Positions 36,041-45,842 are shown, counted from the stretch's first letter. The stretch: DNA of 64,000 bases from JBMNCQ01 sp049366715 (GCA_049366715.1 JBMNCQ010000010.1:1-64000); one strand, 5' to 3'. A program made the numbers and translations. The notes: generated from the sequence alone by a model not told the origin.

Positions 36041-36231
36041 ACTCCCACCTCAGTCTGGGATTCATCAAAAATATTAACTTTCAGCGGATGCATCATGCAG
36101 TATTGCTTGAAAGCTGATGCCGCAATATCATTTGTCTTTCTGCAGATGCCTCATACTGAATTCTTCATTATACCGTTCTCCATTCTCAATTCTCAATTCT
36201 CCATTATTAGCTTCTACCCTACCCTGCGGCA
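36041..36231. other. Short non-coding region after the exporter operon
   Basis: Non-coding sequence with a short direct repeat near 36180-36205 (three tandem ATTCTC-type units). No gene or terminator could be supported. Confidence 0.45.
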
Positions 36232-37341
36232 TCAGGCAATTTTTTTCTTGAATTTTAAAGCACTGATCAGTAATAACACCACAGTGAAGACCACCAGAGA
36301 GACAACCTGCCCCACCAGATACGGGAAACCTATCCCCTTTAATACGATCCCCCTGATAATATCCAGATAATAGGTGAGGGGAATCAGATTACTGATATAA
36401 TAAATCAAGCGGGGCATGGCATCCCGGGGAAACATAAAACCTGACAGCAAAATACTGGGCAACATGACGAAAAAGCCCATTTGCATAGCCTGCATCTGGG
36501 TCTTGGCCACATTGGAAATCAAGATGCCCAATCCCAGGGAGGCCGTAATAAAAAAAAGGGTTAATAAATAAAGCTCTCCCAGGTTTCCCCTGATCGGTAC
36601 CCGGAAAACGGTTACCCCGATGAGCAAAGCCACCGTAATCTGCAAGTATCCCAGGACAATATACGGTATGATTTTACCGATCATTAATTCCAGGGACTTG
36701 ATGGGGGTCACCATCAACTGCTCCAGGGTTCCCTTCTCTCTTTCCCGCACAATACCCATGGAAGTAAGCAAAACCATGGTCATGGTTACAACAATACCCA
36801 GGATTGCCGGTACCATATAATAAGCCGTTATCCCGTCAGGATTATACCAGGGGCGGACTCTGATATCATAAGGAGGGCCGGCCGGTTTAATTTTCCGGGC
36901 CAGCATTTCCTGGGATTTGAGCAGACCGATGGAATTTGCTATGGCAATAGCCTGATTGGCCACCATATTATCGCTGGCATCCACCAGCACCTGAACCTGT
37001 GCCGGTACACCCCTGTTGACACTGGCGGCAAAATCGGGGGGAAAAACAATCCCTACCTTGGCTTTGCCGCTGTCAATCATTTTATTGACATCACTGTAGC
37101 TTTCGGCTGCATACTCAATATCAAAATAGCCCGAAGCGCTGAAAGAATCCAGCAAGGTCCGGCTTTCAACGGATAAAGACTGATCAAATACCACGGTGGA
37201 AATATGCTTTACTTCCGTCTGGATAGCAAAGCCAAAAAGCAGAAGCTGAACCAGAGGAAGCATAAAAACCAGAGCCAGGGTCATTTTATCCCGCTGCATT
37301 TGGAGAAATTCTTTCTGCAGCACCGCTATTATTCTATGCAT
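36232..37341 (-). CDS. ABC-2 type multidrug permease (YbhR/YhhJ type)
   Basis: About 369 residues from ATG 37341 (MHRIIAVLQKEFLQMQRD), which overlaps the ATPase gene before it by 8 bp. One N-terminal helix (about 20-42), a large outer domain (about 45-165, with SVNRGVPAQVQVLVDASDN), and five helices with GIVREREKGTLEQLMVTP between, the hallmark of this drug-export family. It should form the membrane channel powered by the two ATPases encoded upstream, together with the HlyD-type adaptor. Confidence 0.9.
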   Translation of the reverse strand: MHRIIAVLQKEFLQMQRDKMTLALVFMLPLVQLLLFGFAIQTEVKHISTVVFDQSLSVESRTLLDSFSASGYFDIEYAAESYSDVNKMIDSGKAKVGIVFPPDFAASVNRGVPAQVQVLVDASDNMVANQAIAIANSIGLLKSQEMLARKIKPAGPPYDIRVRPWYNPDGITAYYMVPAILGIVVTMTMVLLTSMGIVREREKGTLEQLMVTPIKSLELMIGKIIPYIVLGYLQITVALLIGVTVFRVPIRGNLGELYLLTLFFITASLGLGILISNVAKTQMQAMQMGFFVMLPSILLSGFMFPRDAMPRLIYYISNLIPLTYYLDIIRGIVLKGIGFPYLVGQVVSLVVFTVVLLLISALKFKKKIA

Positions 37342-38257
37342 TACCTTCACCTTCCCTCTGACGTTTAGCCAGAGCCATAAAAACATCCTCTAAGGACGGA
37401 ACTATGGATCTGGGCTCAACTCCGGCAAATTCGGCCAATTCCCGGCAATGCTGCTCATCAGTCAGCAAAACATGCAGCAAAGCACCATGAATAGAGCAGT
37501 CTTTCACATAGGGTAAACTCTCCAGAGCACCGATTCTCTCCAGCGCCCGGGGTATGGCTAATTCTACCAGATAACCTGCCAGCGTATTCCTTTTCAAATG
37601 GTCGGGAGTGTCCACAGCTATCAGTTTGCCGGCGGATATGAAAGCAATTTTATGACAGCGCTCGGCTTCATCCATAAAATGCGTCGTAACCATAATCGTT
37701 GTGCCTTGATTAGCCAATTCCTGAATAATGTTAAAAAATCTTCTGCGGCTGGTAGGACTAACACCGCTGGTCGGTTCATCCAAGAAAACAACGGACGGCC
37801 GGGCAATGATGGCACAGCCCAGGGCCAGGCGCTGTTTCCAGCCTCCGCTGAGATTGACTACCAGTTCTTTCTCCCGCCCCGTTAAACCTGCCATAGCGAT
37901 CAGCTCCCCGATACGTTCCTGCCTGCTCTCCCGGGGAATGCTATAAATACCGGCATAGAAATTTAAGTTTTCCAGCACCGTAAGATCATCATAGAGACTG
38001 AATTTTTGGGACATATACCCGATGTGATTCTTAATTTTTTCCGTTTCCCGCAAGAGATCATATCCCAGGATAGTTGCTGACCCGGCGCTGGGCTCCAGAA
38101 TGCCGCACAGCATCCTGATAGCCGTCGACTTTCCTGCCCCGTTGGGTCCCAAAAAACCATAAATTTCCCCGGGCTTAATTTTTATGTTCAGGTCATCGAC
38201 AGCCGTAAAACTCCCGAAAGTCTTTGTTAAATCACGGGTTTCTACAACGTATTCCAT
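37334..38257 (-). CDS. ABC transporter ATPase, second of a pair
   Basis: A 307-residue ATPase. Walker A GPNGAGKST, Q-loop SQKFSLYDDLT, signature NLSGGWKQRLALG, Walker B VVFLDEPTSGVSP, and the switch His in TTHFMDE are all visible. It is close to the ATPase encoded upstream (38257-39159) and overlaps it by 1 bp; E. coli YbhF carries two such halves in one chain, so these two genes look like a split version. Confidence 0.93.
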   Translation of the reverse strand: MEYVVETRDLTKTFGSFTAVDDLNIKIKPGEIYGFLGPNGAGKSTAIRMLCGILEPSAGSATILGYDLLRETEKIKNHIGYMSQKFSLYDDLTVLENLNFYAGIYSIPRESRQERIGELIAMAGLTGREKELVVNLSGGWKQRLALGCAIIARPSVVFLDEPTSGVSPTSRRRFFNIIQELANQGTTIMVTTHFMDEAERCHKIAFISAGKLIAVDTPDHLKRNTLAGYLVELAIPRALERIGALESLPYVKDCSIHGALLHVLLTDEQHCRELAEFAGVEPRSIVPSLEDVFMALAKRQREGEGNA

Positions 38258-39159
38258 TAAGTCACCTCTTTCTCAGCCAGGGAAACAAAGATGTCGTCCA
38301 TGGAAGGCCGGATTTTCTGTAAAGAACTGATCACAATATTCTGCCGTTCCAGAGCCGTCCGGACATCATCCCGGGTGGCTGTTTCCTCCAGCACCAGATG
38401 GTAACGGTCGCCAAAAAAATAGGCATCATGGACCCCGGCCAGGTTCCGGAGAACAGCAGCATCTTTTAGATGGGCCTGCAATTCCAGCACAGTAAATGGG
38501 AACTCTTCCTTAAGCCCCTGGGGCGAAGCAATTTTTGCTATTTTGCCCCGGTCGATAAAGGCCACCTTAGTGCAAAGCTCTGCTTCATCCATATAAGGGG
38601 TAGAGATTAAGATGGTCATTCCCTCTTTATTAAGATTATAAAGAATTCTCCAAAATTCTTTGCGGGACTCAGGATCTACACCGTAGGTGGGCTCATCCAG
38701 AACCAGAATTTGCGGACGGGTCACCAGGGCACAAGTCAGGGCCAGCTTTTGTTTCATCCCGCCTGAAAGATGATCGGCAAAACGCTCTTTGAAATGAAAG
38801 AGGTTGGTAATCTCCAGTATTTCATCTGCCCTTTGCCTAATAGTCTTTTTATCCAGTTTATACATGGCTCCGAAAAAATTGATATTCTCCATTACGGTCA
38901 GATCGCCATAAAGACTGAAACGCTGGGGCATATAGCCCAGGTTATCCCTTTCGGCCAGCCGGTCGGGTGCCGTGCCCAGGACAGTGACCTGACCGGCGTC
39001 AGGGATAATCAGGCCGCAAATCATGCGCATTAACGTCGTCTTCCCTGCTCCGTCGGGACCAACTAAACCACAAATTTCCTGCTTTGTTACCTGTAGATCT
39101 ACCTCTTTGACAGCCCGGACAGAGCCAAAAGATTTACTCACTCCGCAAGCTTTAATCAT
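38257..39159 (-). CDS. ABC transporter ATPase, first of a pair
   Basis: A 300-residue ATPase with Walker A GPDGAGKTT, signature HLSGGMKQKLAL, Walker B ILVLDEPTYGVDP and a switch position occupied by Thr-Pro (STPYMDE) where His is usual. The missing switch His suggests one degenerate site in the heterodimer with the next ATPase. It overlaps the HlyD gene before it by 8 bp. Confidence 0.92.
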   Translation of the reverse strand: MIKACGVSKSFGSVRAVKEVDLQVTKQEICGLVGPDGAGKTTLMRMICGLIIPDAGQVTVLGTAPDRLAERDNLGYMPQRFSLYGDLTVMENINFFGAMYKLDKKTIRQRADEILEITNLFHFKERFADHLSGGMKQKLALTCALVTRPQILVLDEPTYGVDPESRKEFWRILYNLNKEGMTILISTPYMDEAELCTKVAFIDRGKIAKIASPQGLKEEFPFTVLELQAHLKDAAVLRNLAGVHDAYFFGDRYHLVLEETATRDDVRTALERQNIVISSLQKIRPSMDDIFVSLAEKEVT

Positions 39160-40150
39160 CCCGGCTCTCCCCGGAGAAAATTACATCGGCCGGCATGCCG
39201 GGCTTCAAAAGGCCGTCTGCACTACTGATCCTGATTTTCACGGCAAACACTACATTTGTGCGTTCTTTTTTGGTCTGGATGGTTTTAGGAGTAAACTCAC
39301 CTTTGGTAGCAATCTCCTCCACAATACCCGCAAAACTCTCAGCCCTGCCGCTTACCGTAAAAGAAACTTTTTGACCCAGAGTCACCTGAGGCAGGTCATC
39401 GGTAGGAATATACACTTTAATCCAGAGGTCATCCATATCAACAACTGTAGCCAGGGCAGCCCCCGGGGTAACATACTCTCCCAATTCATAATTTTTAGAC
39501 AAAACCACACCGTTGGCCGGGGAATAAATTTTAAGATCGGCCAGCATAGCCTCGGTGGCTTTAAGAACAGCTTTATTCCGTTCTATTTCTAGCTGTGCCC
39601 CCTTAAGCACTTCCTGACGGCTGCCCGCCTGCAAAAGACTAAAACGGGCTTCGGCGGCCGCCAGCTGATTTTTGCCGACTTCCAGCTTAGTTTGAACCTG
39701 CTCATATTCTACCTGGGTAACGGCACCGGCCGCCACGAGAGTCTTCAGCCTGGCTAAGTCTTCCGCTGCCTGGTCCAGGTTAGCCCGGGCAATATTCACA
39801 TTAGCCTCGGCCTCTTTAAGCTCCTGTTCCCTGGCACCTGACAACAGGTCCGCCAGGTTGGCTTCAGACTTCACTACGCTTAATTCATCCCTTTCCCGCT
39901 GGGCTACCAGATCGTTACGGCTTAGTTCAGCCACCAGCTGACCTTTATTCACCAGATCCCCTGAATTTAAAGACAGGACTTTAATTGTCCCGGCCAGTTT
40001 CGCATTGAGATCTACACTGGTCGCTTCTATCGTGCCCGTGGCCTGGATTCCCCCCTGTTCCGTTTTAAAATATGTCTGCCAGATCCAGAAAGAACCGCTT
40101 AGCAGGCCTAGCGCTACAATCAAGACCGCTATCCTCTTTATCTTCGCCAT
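39152..40150 (-). CDS. HlyD-family adaptor of the multidrug exporter
   Basis: About 332 residues from ATG 40150 (MAKIKRIAVL), which follows GAGGGGGA; ATG two codons earlier is also possible. One anchor helix (about 5-25), a lipoyl-like half (GDLVNKGQLVAEL), a coiled coil (about 75-190) and a barrel with TTGxFTPKTIQTKKERTNVVF, a stretch typical of YbhG/YhiI-type adaptors. First gene of an operon of HlyD, two ATPases and a permease, the Gram-positive form of a YbhGFSR-like drug exporter. Two TetR genes are near; the one at 35158 is the closer candidate regulator. Confidence 0.9.
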   Translation of the reverse strand: MAKIKRIAVLIVALGLLSGSFWIWQTYFKTEQGGIQATGTIEATSVDLNAKLAGTIKVLSLNSGDLVNKGQLVAELSRNDLVAQRERDELSVVKSEANLADLLSGAREQELKEAEANVNIARANLDQAAEDLARLKTLVAAGAVTQVEYEQVQTKLEVGKNQLAAAEARFSLLQAGSRQEVLKGAQLEIERNKAVLKATEAMLADLKIYSPANGVVLSKNYELGEYVTPGAALATVVDMDDLWIKVYIPTDDLPQVTLGQKVSFTVSGRAESFAGIVEEIATKGEFTPKTIQTKKERTNVVFAVKIRISSADGLLKPGMPADVIFSGESRDD

Positions 40151-40290
40151 TACCATTCCCCCTCTGTCTGCAAAGATTTTGACACACACAGGTATACTGA
40201 TGTCACTTTTATAGTTTACTTAGTTTTCATGTTACCATCATTTGCTCCCCAAAACAATCCTAAAAAAATTTACCGTACCCCGGACAAAGT

Positions 40291-40333
40291 AAAATAACCA
40301 TGATCAGGACCTTAATCCTGTCATGGTTATTTT
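40291..40333 (-). terminator. Strong terminator of the ABC-F gene
   Basis: AAAATAACCATGA and TCATGGTTATTTT form a perfect 13-bp stem with an extra inner stem (CAGGA / TCCTG). It lies 4 bp after the ABC-F stop and ends in T on either strand, so it also insulates the drug exporter promoter. Confidence 0.85.
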
Positions 40334-40336
40334 CCC

Positions 40337-41983
40337 TTAAAGTTTCTCCTTCATGCTCTTTATTTCCGTCAATACTTGCCGATATTCTTTATCCAGCCTG
40401 GCCGGATCATCCTTCTTATCCGGCAGGGACAATCTGCCGATGATTTCTGCAAGACGGTTTTGCAAGACAAAAAGCTGTTTTTTTATTTCCTCTTGCTGCT
40501 CATCCCCGCATTTATTTTTACGGGCCGCATATTCCTGATAACTACCTGTAAATATCCTTATTTTATGATCTGCGATCGTCATGATATGATCGGCAACGGA
40601 ACTTATCAATCTTCTGTCATGGGAAACAAACAATAACGCTCCCTGATACCCCCTCAGGACTTCTTCTATTACTTCCAGAGAGTTTATATCCAGGTAATTG
40701 GTAGGCTCATCTAAGATCAAAAGGTTTATCTCCTGCAATAATATTTTGGCCAGGGAAACTTTAACCCGCTCTCCTCCGCTGAGGACACTGATCTTTTTAT
40801 GAATATCGTCTCCTTTGAACAGCAGTCTTGCCAGAAATATCCTGATCAAAGTCTCAGGATAGCTGCTGTTTTCCATAACATTTTCCAGGATGGTCAGGTC
40901 TGTCTGCAAAATGTCCATGTCCTGACTGAAATAGCCAATCTTGGCTCCCGGGGTAATTTTTACGGACTCATCATTGTGCATGATCATTTTCAGCAAAGTA
41001 CTTTTCCCGCAGCCATTAGGACCAAGCAGAGCTGTTTTGGACCCGTTATAAATTTTGAACTCCCCATCCGTAAAGATGACCTTTTTGCCAAACTTTTTAT
41101 TGATATTCCGACCTTCTATAATTATTTTGCTGTGAAGTTTAGCAGAATCTGTAACATCCAGCCTGATGATTTCTTGGTCCTTAGGCCTTGCCTTAACCTC
41201 AAGATGTCTTATTCTGCTCTCAATATTTTTTTGGGCGCGGTCAAGATTAGCCTTGGCCTTTTGATTTCCCATTTTATGAAGCCTGGCCTCGGAATTGCCC
41301 ATCCTTTTGGGAGTCTTCCGCATCGTTGTTACCCTTTCCTTTAAATCAACACTTACTCTCTCCAGCCGTTTTTTTTCTTTCCGATACTGCTGATATTCAA
41401 ATTGAGCCCTTTCCCCGGCCTTTCTTTTCTGAGCACGATAATCACTGTAGTTACCATGATATACCTTCACCTTACCGTCTTCTATCTCCATTATCTTATT
41501 GCATACCTTATCCAGTAAGCTTCTATCATGGGAAATGAGAACCAGTCCGCCGCTATCTCCGACTAAACTGTTTTCCAAGAGTTCAATACCTTCCAGATCC
41601 ATATTACTGGTGGGCTCATCTGCCAACAGCAGCTGGCTCTCCGTACTCAGACTCCGGGCAAGCTTAAATCTGGTTTTTTCCCCTCCGCTCATCTTCTCAT
41701 CCCAGGTAGCTGCAACCCCGAATCTGGAAGCCATTTCAGCATTGATGCTTTTCCCGTCGGGCTCTTCAAGCTGGGATACATAGGAATAGCTTCCGTATAA
41801 TTTTACCCAGCCTTCGTCCGGCTCTAATCTTTGACACAAAATATTCATTAACGTTGTTTTCCCTGCTCCGTTTACTCCTACCAACCCTATTCTATCTTCA
41901 GTATAAATTTTCAATTCTTCCACATCGATGATTAACCTCTCGCCGAAATACTTTTTAATTTTACTGCATTCGATCAACAACAT
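40337..41983 (-). CDS. ABC-F ribosome-protection protein (Lsa/Vga/CplR-like)
   Basis: A 548-residue soluble protein with two ATPase domains and no membrane part. The start is ATG 41983 after GGGAGGGA. Domain 1 has GVNGAGKTT, MSGGEKTR and LLLADEPTSN; domain 2 has GPNGCGKST, LSGGERVK and LLILDEPTN. The linker (about 185-265) is basic and coiled (RKEKKRLERVSVDLKERV, MRKTPKRMGNSE), the piece that reaches into the ribosome in resistance ABC-F proteins. The C-terminal extension is another coiled coil. Relatives protect ribosomes from lincosamides, pleuromutilins or streptogramins A. The long 5' leader supports drug-inducible control. Confidence 0.88.
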   Translation of the reverse strand: MLLIECSKIKKYFGERLIIDVEELKIYTEDRIGLVGVNGAGKTTLMNILCQRLEPDEGWVKLYGSYSYVSQLEEPDGKSINAEMASRFGVAATWDEKMSGGEKTRFKLARSLSTESQLLLADEPTSNMDLEGIELLENSLVGDSGGLVLISHDRSLLDKVCNKIMEIEDGKVKVYHGNYSDYRAQKRKAGERAQFEYQQYRKEKKRLERVSVDLKERVTTMRKTPKRMGNSEARLHKMGNQKAKANLDRAQKNIESRIRHLEVKARPKDQEIIRLDVTDSAKLHSKIIIEGRNINKKFGKKVIFTDGEFKIYNGSKTALLGPNGCGKSTLLKMIMHNDESVKITPGAKIGYFSQDMDILQTDLTILENVMENSSYPETLIRIFLARLLFKGDDIHKKISVLSGGERVKVSLAKILLQEINLLILDEPTNYLDINSLEVIEEVLRGYQGALLFVSHDRRLISSVADHIMTIADHKIRIFTGSYQEYAARKNKCGDEQQEEIKKQLFVLQNRLAEIIGRLSLPDKKDDPARLDKEYRQVLTEIKSMKEKL

Positions 41984-42301
41984 AAAAAATCCCTCCCGAT
42001 AAACTGGAGAGGATAGCATAATATATCTTAATCCTGATAATTTTAACAGTATCCCAAACCCCGTGACATCAGACAACTTACCGCCACAAGCCGGGATTTA
42101 AATTAAACAAGGATTATCAATGATATCAACAAGCTACCAACATTTATAAAACGCTATCCACCCACAAGTTTCTAAAATGCATGTTAAAAAGCCCTTACCG
42201 GGACTTTTCACAAATTTCATTTTCCAAAAAGCACTTGAAGTGGATTATTTGCGCATTTTTATCGGTACCTTGCCCTTTCTTGAATTTTTATTTAAACATC
42301 C
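41984..42301 (-). promoter_or_regulatory. Long attenuator-like leader of the ABC-F gene
   Basis: An about 318-nt untranslated leader. It holds a three-codon frame ATG CGC AAA TAA (42245-42256, Met-Arg-Lys) about 45 nt after the predicted start site, preceded by a purine-rich stretch, and then a terminator-type hairpin with a T tract (AAAAGTCCC / GGGCTTTTT, 42186-42208). ABC-F resistance genes are often controlled by drug-stalled ribosomes on such short leader frames, which open the terminator. Confidence 0.6.
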
Positions 42302-42307
42302 GCTACA

Positions 42308-42336
42308 ATTATATAAGCTGCTTACCTTGCTGTCAA
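42308..42336 (-). promoter_or_regulatory. Consensus sigma-A promoter of the ABC-F gene
   Basis: On the minus strand TTGACA (42331-42336) and TATAAT (42308-42313) are both perfect and 17 bp apart. Transcription should begin near 42301. Confidence 0.88.
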
Positions 42337-42452
42337 CTATGGCCGGTGACATGATCATCTCCAGAAATTACTTGAGAAAAAAAGGCATCTGCGGTCTCTA
42401 TGTCTAACATTGTTATGAATACCATTTGTTTATTGCGAGGGAGTAATTTATT

Positions 42453-44573
42453 ATGCAGGAACAAGCATTACATATCTTGAAAAAATATTTTGGTTACGCT
42501 GATTTCCGCCGGGGCCAGGAGGAAATCATCAGGAGTATCCTGGCTCAGCAGGATACCTTTGCAATTATGCCCACCGGAGCCGGTAAGTCATTATGCTATC
42601 AAGTGCCCGCCCTCTTGCTGCCGGGAGTAACGCTCGTAATCTCCCCTTTGATTTCTCTCATGAAAGATCAGGTAGATACCCTTAAAGACATGGGGATGCC
42701 TGTTACTTTCATCAATAGTTCTTTAAGTCCGGCTGAAATTGCCAAGAGAATTCAAGAAATAAAAAAGGGTACTTATCAATTACTGTATATCGCCCCGGAA
42801 AGGCTGGAATCTGCTGATTTTACTTTCCTGCTCAGCAATTTGCCCATATCCTTAATTGCCGTGGACGAAGCCCATTGTGTTTCTCAATGGGGTCATGATT
42901 TCCGCCCCAGCTACCGCCAGATACCGGCCTTTATCAAGAAACTTCCGGGAAGGCCGCCGGTGGCAGCTTTTACCGCTACGGCAACTGCCGAAGTAAAAAA
43001 AGATGTTGTGACCTTATTAACACTTCAAGAGCCCCATATTTATATCACCGGTTTTAATCGGGAAAATTTATCTTTTTCCGTGGTGAGAGGAGAAAATAAA
43101 AGGGATTATGTTCTAAAATATGTCCGCAATATCGGAAACCGGGCCGGAATTATTTATGCAGCAACCCGGAAAGAAGTAGAAAGCATCTACCGGGATTTAA
43201 AACAGGCCGGGTTTAATCCGGCCCGATATCATGCCGGACTTAGTACGGAAGAGAGAAAAGAACAGCAGGAAGCTTTTCTTTTTGATGATAACAGCATTAT
43301 GGTCGCCACCAACGCTTTCGGAATGGGCATTGATAAGTCCAACGTGAGATTTGTCATCCATTACAATTTACCGAAAAATATGGAAGCTTATTATCAGGAA
43401 GCGGGGCGGGCCGGACGGGATGGCGAGCCCGGTGAGTGCATTCTCCTCTTTGCCCCCCAGGACATCTTACTGCAGAAATTCATGATCGAACAATCCGTCA
43501 CGGCTCCGGAAAGAAAGCATAACGAATATAAAAAACTTCAGGAAATGGTGGATTATTGCTATACCCCCAACTGTCTGCGCCGTTTTATCCTGGAATATTT
43601 CGGAGAAGAAAATGTACCGGAGCATTGCGGCAATTGTTCTACCTGCAATGATGACAGTGATTTAATGGATATCACCGTTGAAGCCCAGAAGATTTTTTCT
43701 TGTATTATCCGTCTCAACCAAAGGTTTGGCAGCACTTTTATCGCCCAGGTCCTGAAAGGTTCCAAAAATAAAAAGGTCCTGGAGCTCAATTGTGACCGTT
43801 TATCTACCTATGGAATTATGGCTGATTATACGGAAAAGGAAATCAGGGACATCATCAATATCCTGGCGGCCGACGGTTATCTCAGTCTGACCGAAGGACA
43901 ATATCCCGTGGTAAAAATAGCGGAAAAAGCCCGGACGGTTCTCAAAGACGGTGCCAGGGTCTATCAAAAAATACGAAAAGAAAAGACCAGGTTAAGAGAA
44001 GATAATGCTTTGTTTGAACTGCTGAGAAAATTGCGCAAAGATATCTCTCTCAAGGAAAAACTGCCTCCCTATGCCATCTTTCCCGACAGCACTTTGCTGG
44101 AAATGAGTAAATATTACCCGCTGGATGCCCGGTCTCTTTTAAAGATTAAAGGCGTAGGAGAAAATAAACTGCGCAAATACGGTGATGTTTTTTTAGCCCA
44201 AATCAGCACATACGTTGCGGAAAACAATATTTCCGTACATGAGCCGGTAACGAAAGAAACTTCCCTAACCAAAAATGCTGATAAAACACCCAGTCATCTT
44301 GTATCATTTGAATTATATCAAACCGGATTATCATTGGCAGAAATCGCCCGGCAGAGAGAGCTTACCACGACCACCGTACAAAATCATATCCTGCAATGCG
44401 CGCAGGAAGGATTGGCCGTAGACCTGGATTCCTTCATTCCCCGGCAGTATGAAGACCTGATTTTACAAGCCGTAAAAAAAGTGGGCCGGGAAAAATTAAG
44501 ACCCATCAAAGAGGAACTCCCGGCAGAAATCGATTACCTGGCGATTAAAGCGGTCCTCTGTAAATACCGGTAA
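42453..44573 (+). CDS. recQ: RecQ-family ATP-dependent DNA helicase
   Basis: A 706-residue 3'-5' DNA helicase for recombination and repair. Helicase motifs: QxxA-type start (FRRGQEEII), I (PTGAGKS), II (DEAH), III (AFTATAT), VI (QEAGRAGRDG). The RecQ zinc site is CxxxxC...CGNCSTC at about 375-398, followed by the winged helix (RQC) and an HRDC domain (about 525-590). The last about 90 residues are a helix-turn-helix (LSLAEIARQRELTTTTVQNHI), an addition found in Firmicute RecQ. GAGGGAG precedes the ATG. It reads away from the ABC-F gene. Confidence 0.95.
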   Translation: MQEQALHILKKYFGYADFRRGQEEIIRSILAQQDTFAIMPTGAGKSLCYQVPALLLPGVTLVISPLISLMKDQVDTLKDMGMPVTFINSSLSPAEIAKRIQEIKKGTYQLLYIAPERLESADFTFLLSNLPISLIAVDEAHCVSQWGHDFRPSYRQIPAFIKKLPGRPPVAAFTATATAEVKKDVVTLLTLQEPHIYITGFNRENLSFSVVRGENKRDYVLKYVRNIGNRAGIIYAATRKEVESIYRDLKQAGFNPARYHAGLSTEERKEQQEAFLFDDNSIMVATNAFGMGIDKSNVRFVIHYNLPKNMEAYYQEAGRAGRDGEPGECILLFAPQDILLQKFMIEQSVTAPERKHNEYKKLQEMVDYCYTPNCLRRFILEYFGEENVPEHCGNCSTCNDDSDLMDITVEAQKIFSCIIRLNQRFGSTFIAQVLKGSKNKKVLELNCDRLSTYGIMADYTEKEIRDIINILAADGYLSLTEGQYPVVKIAEKARTVLKDGARVYQKIRKEKTRLREDNALFELLRKLRKDISLKEKLPPYAIFPDSTLLEMSKYYPLDARSLLKIKGVGENKLRKYGDVFLAQISTYVAENNISVHEPVTKETSLTKNADKTPSHLVSFELYQTGLSLAEIARQRELTTTTVQNHILQCAQEGLAVDLDSFIPRQYEDLILQAVKKVGREKLRPIKEELPAEIDYLAIKAVLCKYR

Positions 44574-44594
44574 AATATCCTTTAGCGGCTGGAT

Positions 44595-45842
44595 TTAATT
44601 CTTCACTTTTTGCACCTGCCGGCCTTCCCTGATGAGCACCAGATAGCTGAACACGGCACCTGTGCCCATGGCAGCAATGACAATCCCCATAGGGACGGCG
44701 GTCTGACTTCCGCCGATACCGACAAGGGGGGCCACCAGGGCGCCGATGATCATCGATAACACGCCCAGGAGGGAAGATGCACTGCCGGCCGCTTTTCCCT
44801 GATTTTGCATGGCAAGAGAAAATGCTGCCGTAGTGACGATTCCTACACTGGAGACGACTATAAATAAAGGCGGCAAAATACCGAAGAGTCCTGCTCCCGT
44901 CATAATCATGACCAATAACGAGATACTGGCCAGAAATGCCATACCGAGACCGACGGACAGCAATTTTTCTTCCCGTATCCGGCCTGCTAAGCGGCCGGTC
45001 GTCTGGGTAGCAATAATAATACCCAGACCATTAAGGGCAAAAACCAAACTGAACATCTGAGGAGATAAACCGAATATTTTCTGAAGCACAAAGGGTGACC
45101 CGGAAATATAGGCGAACATGCCTGCCAGCACAAAACCCTGGGATAAGGCGTACCCCATAAAAATCCGCTGGCGGATAAGCTGTCCAAATGTTCCGGCAAT
45201 ATTTTTAATACCACCCCGGGAACGCCTTTCTCCGGTCAATGTCTCTGGCAAACCAAAGAAAACAGCCAAAAACATGAGTACGCCGAATAGACTCAGAAAG
45301 ATGAACACGCCTGACCAAGAAGTTACCTTTAGTAGTTGACCGCCGGCAATAGGAGCAAAGATAGGAGCAACACCGTTGACCAGCATCAGCAGGGAGAAAA
45401 ATTTCGTCAATTCCGTACCTGAATACAGGTCCCTGACAATAGCACGACCGATTACAATTCCTGCCGACCCCGCCATTCCCTGGATAAATCTCACGACAAC
45501 AAATACGGAGATAGTCGGAGATAAAGCACACAGCAAAGAAGAAACGATATAAATAACAAGTCCCCCTAAAAGAGGTGTGCGGCGCCCCCGTATATCACTA
45601 AGGGGACCGGCAATAATCTGCCCGATGGCAAGTCCCAGCAGGCAAGCAGTCAAGCTCATTTGGGCCAGGGATGTACTTGTATTCATATCATTAGCCACTT
45701 CCGGCAAAGCAGGCAGATACATGTCCATGGACAAAGGACCGAAAGCCCCTAACGCCCCTAAAATAAAAGCCATCCACAAGCGGCCTGATCTTTTCCTGGT
45801 TATGAGAGTTGCCTGTTCCGGGCCGTTTAATTGATTATCCAT
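44595..45842 (-). CDS. Bcr/CflA-type MFS drug exporter
   Basis: A 415-residue transporter with 12 membrane helices, of the Bcr/CflA family that exports drugs such as bicyclomycin or chloramphenicol by proton antiport. Family features: GPLSMDMYLPALPEV in helix 1, GPLSDIRGRRTPLL between helices 2 and 3, and RAIVRDLYSG after helix 4. The gene is convergent with recQ with only 21 bp between. The substrate is not known. Confidence 0.92.
   Translation of the reverse strand: MDNQLNGPEQATLITRKRSGRLWMAFILGALGAFGPLSMDMYLPALPEVANDMNTSTSLAQMSLTACLLGLAIGQIIAGPLSDIRGRRTPLLGGLVIYIVSSLLCALSPTISVFVVVRFIQGMAGSAGIVIGRAIVRDLYSGTELTKFFSLLMLVNGVAPIFAPIAGGQLLKVTSWSGVFIFLSLFGVLMFLAVFFGLPETLTGERRSRGGIKNIAGTFGQLIRQRIFMGYALSQGFVLAGMFAYISGSPFVLQKIFGLSPQMFSLVFALNGLGIIIATQTTGRLAGRIREEKLLSVGLGMAFLASISLLVMIMTGAGLFGILPPLFIVVSSVGIVTTAAFSLAMQNQGKAAGSASSLLGVLSMIIGALVAPLVGIGGSQTAVPMGIVIAAMGTGAVFSYLVLIREGRQVQKVKN

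Noticed and set aside
35744..36370. Short plus-strand frames across the repeat and the N gap
   Set aside because: They translate the 61-bp repeat (which has a repeated MSMIHF-type text) and cross unknown bases; no start site is supported.
39023..40636. Long plus-strand frames over the HlyD and ABC-F genes
   Set aside because: All lie antisense to genes with strong family motifs and lack ribosome binding sites.
42177..42407. A 76-codon plus-strand frame before recQ
   Set aside because: It overlaps the promoter and leader of the ABC-F gene on the other strand and has no ribosome binding site.
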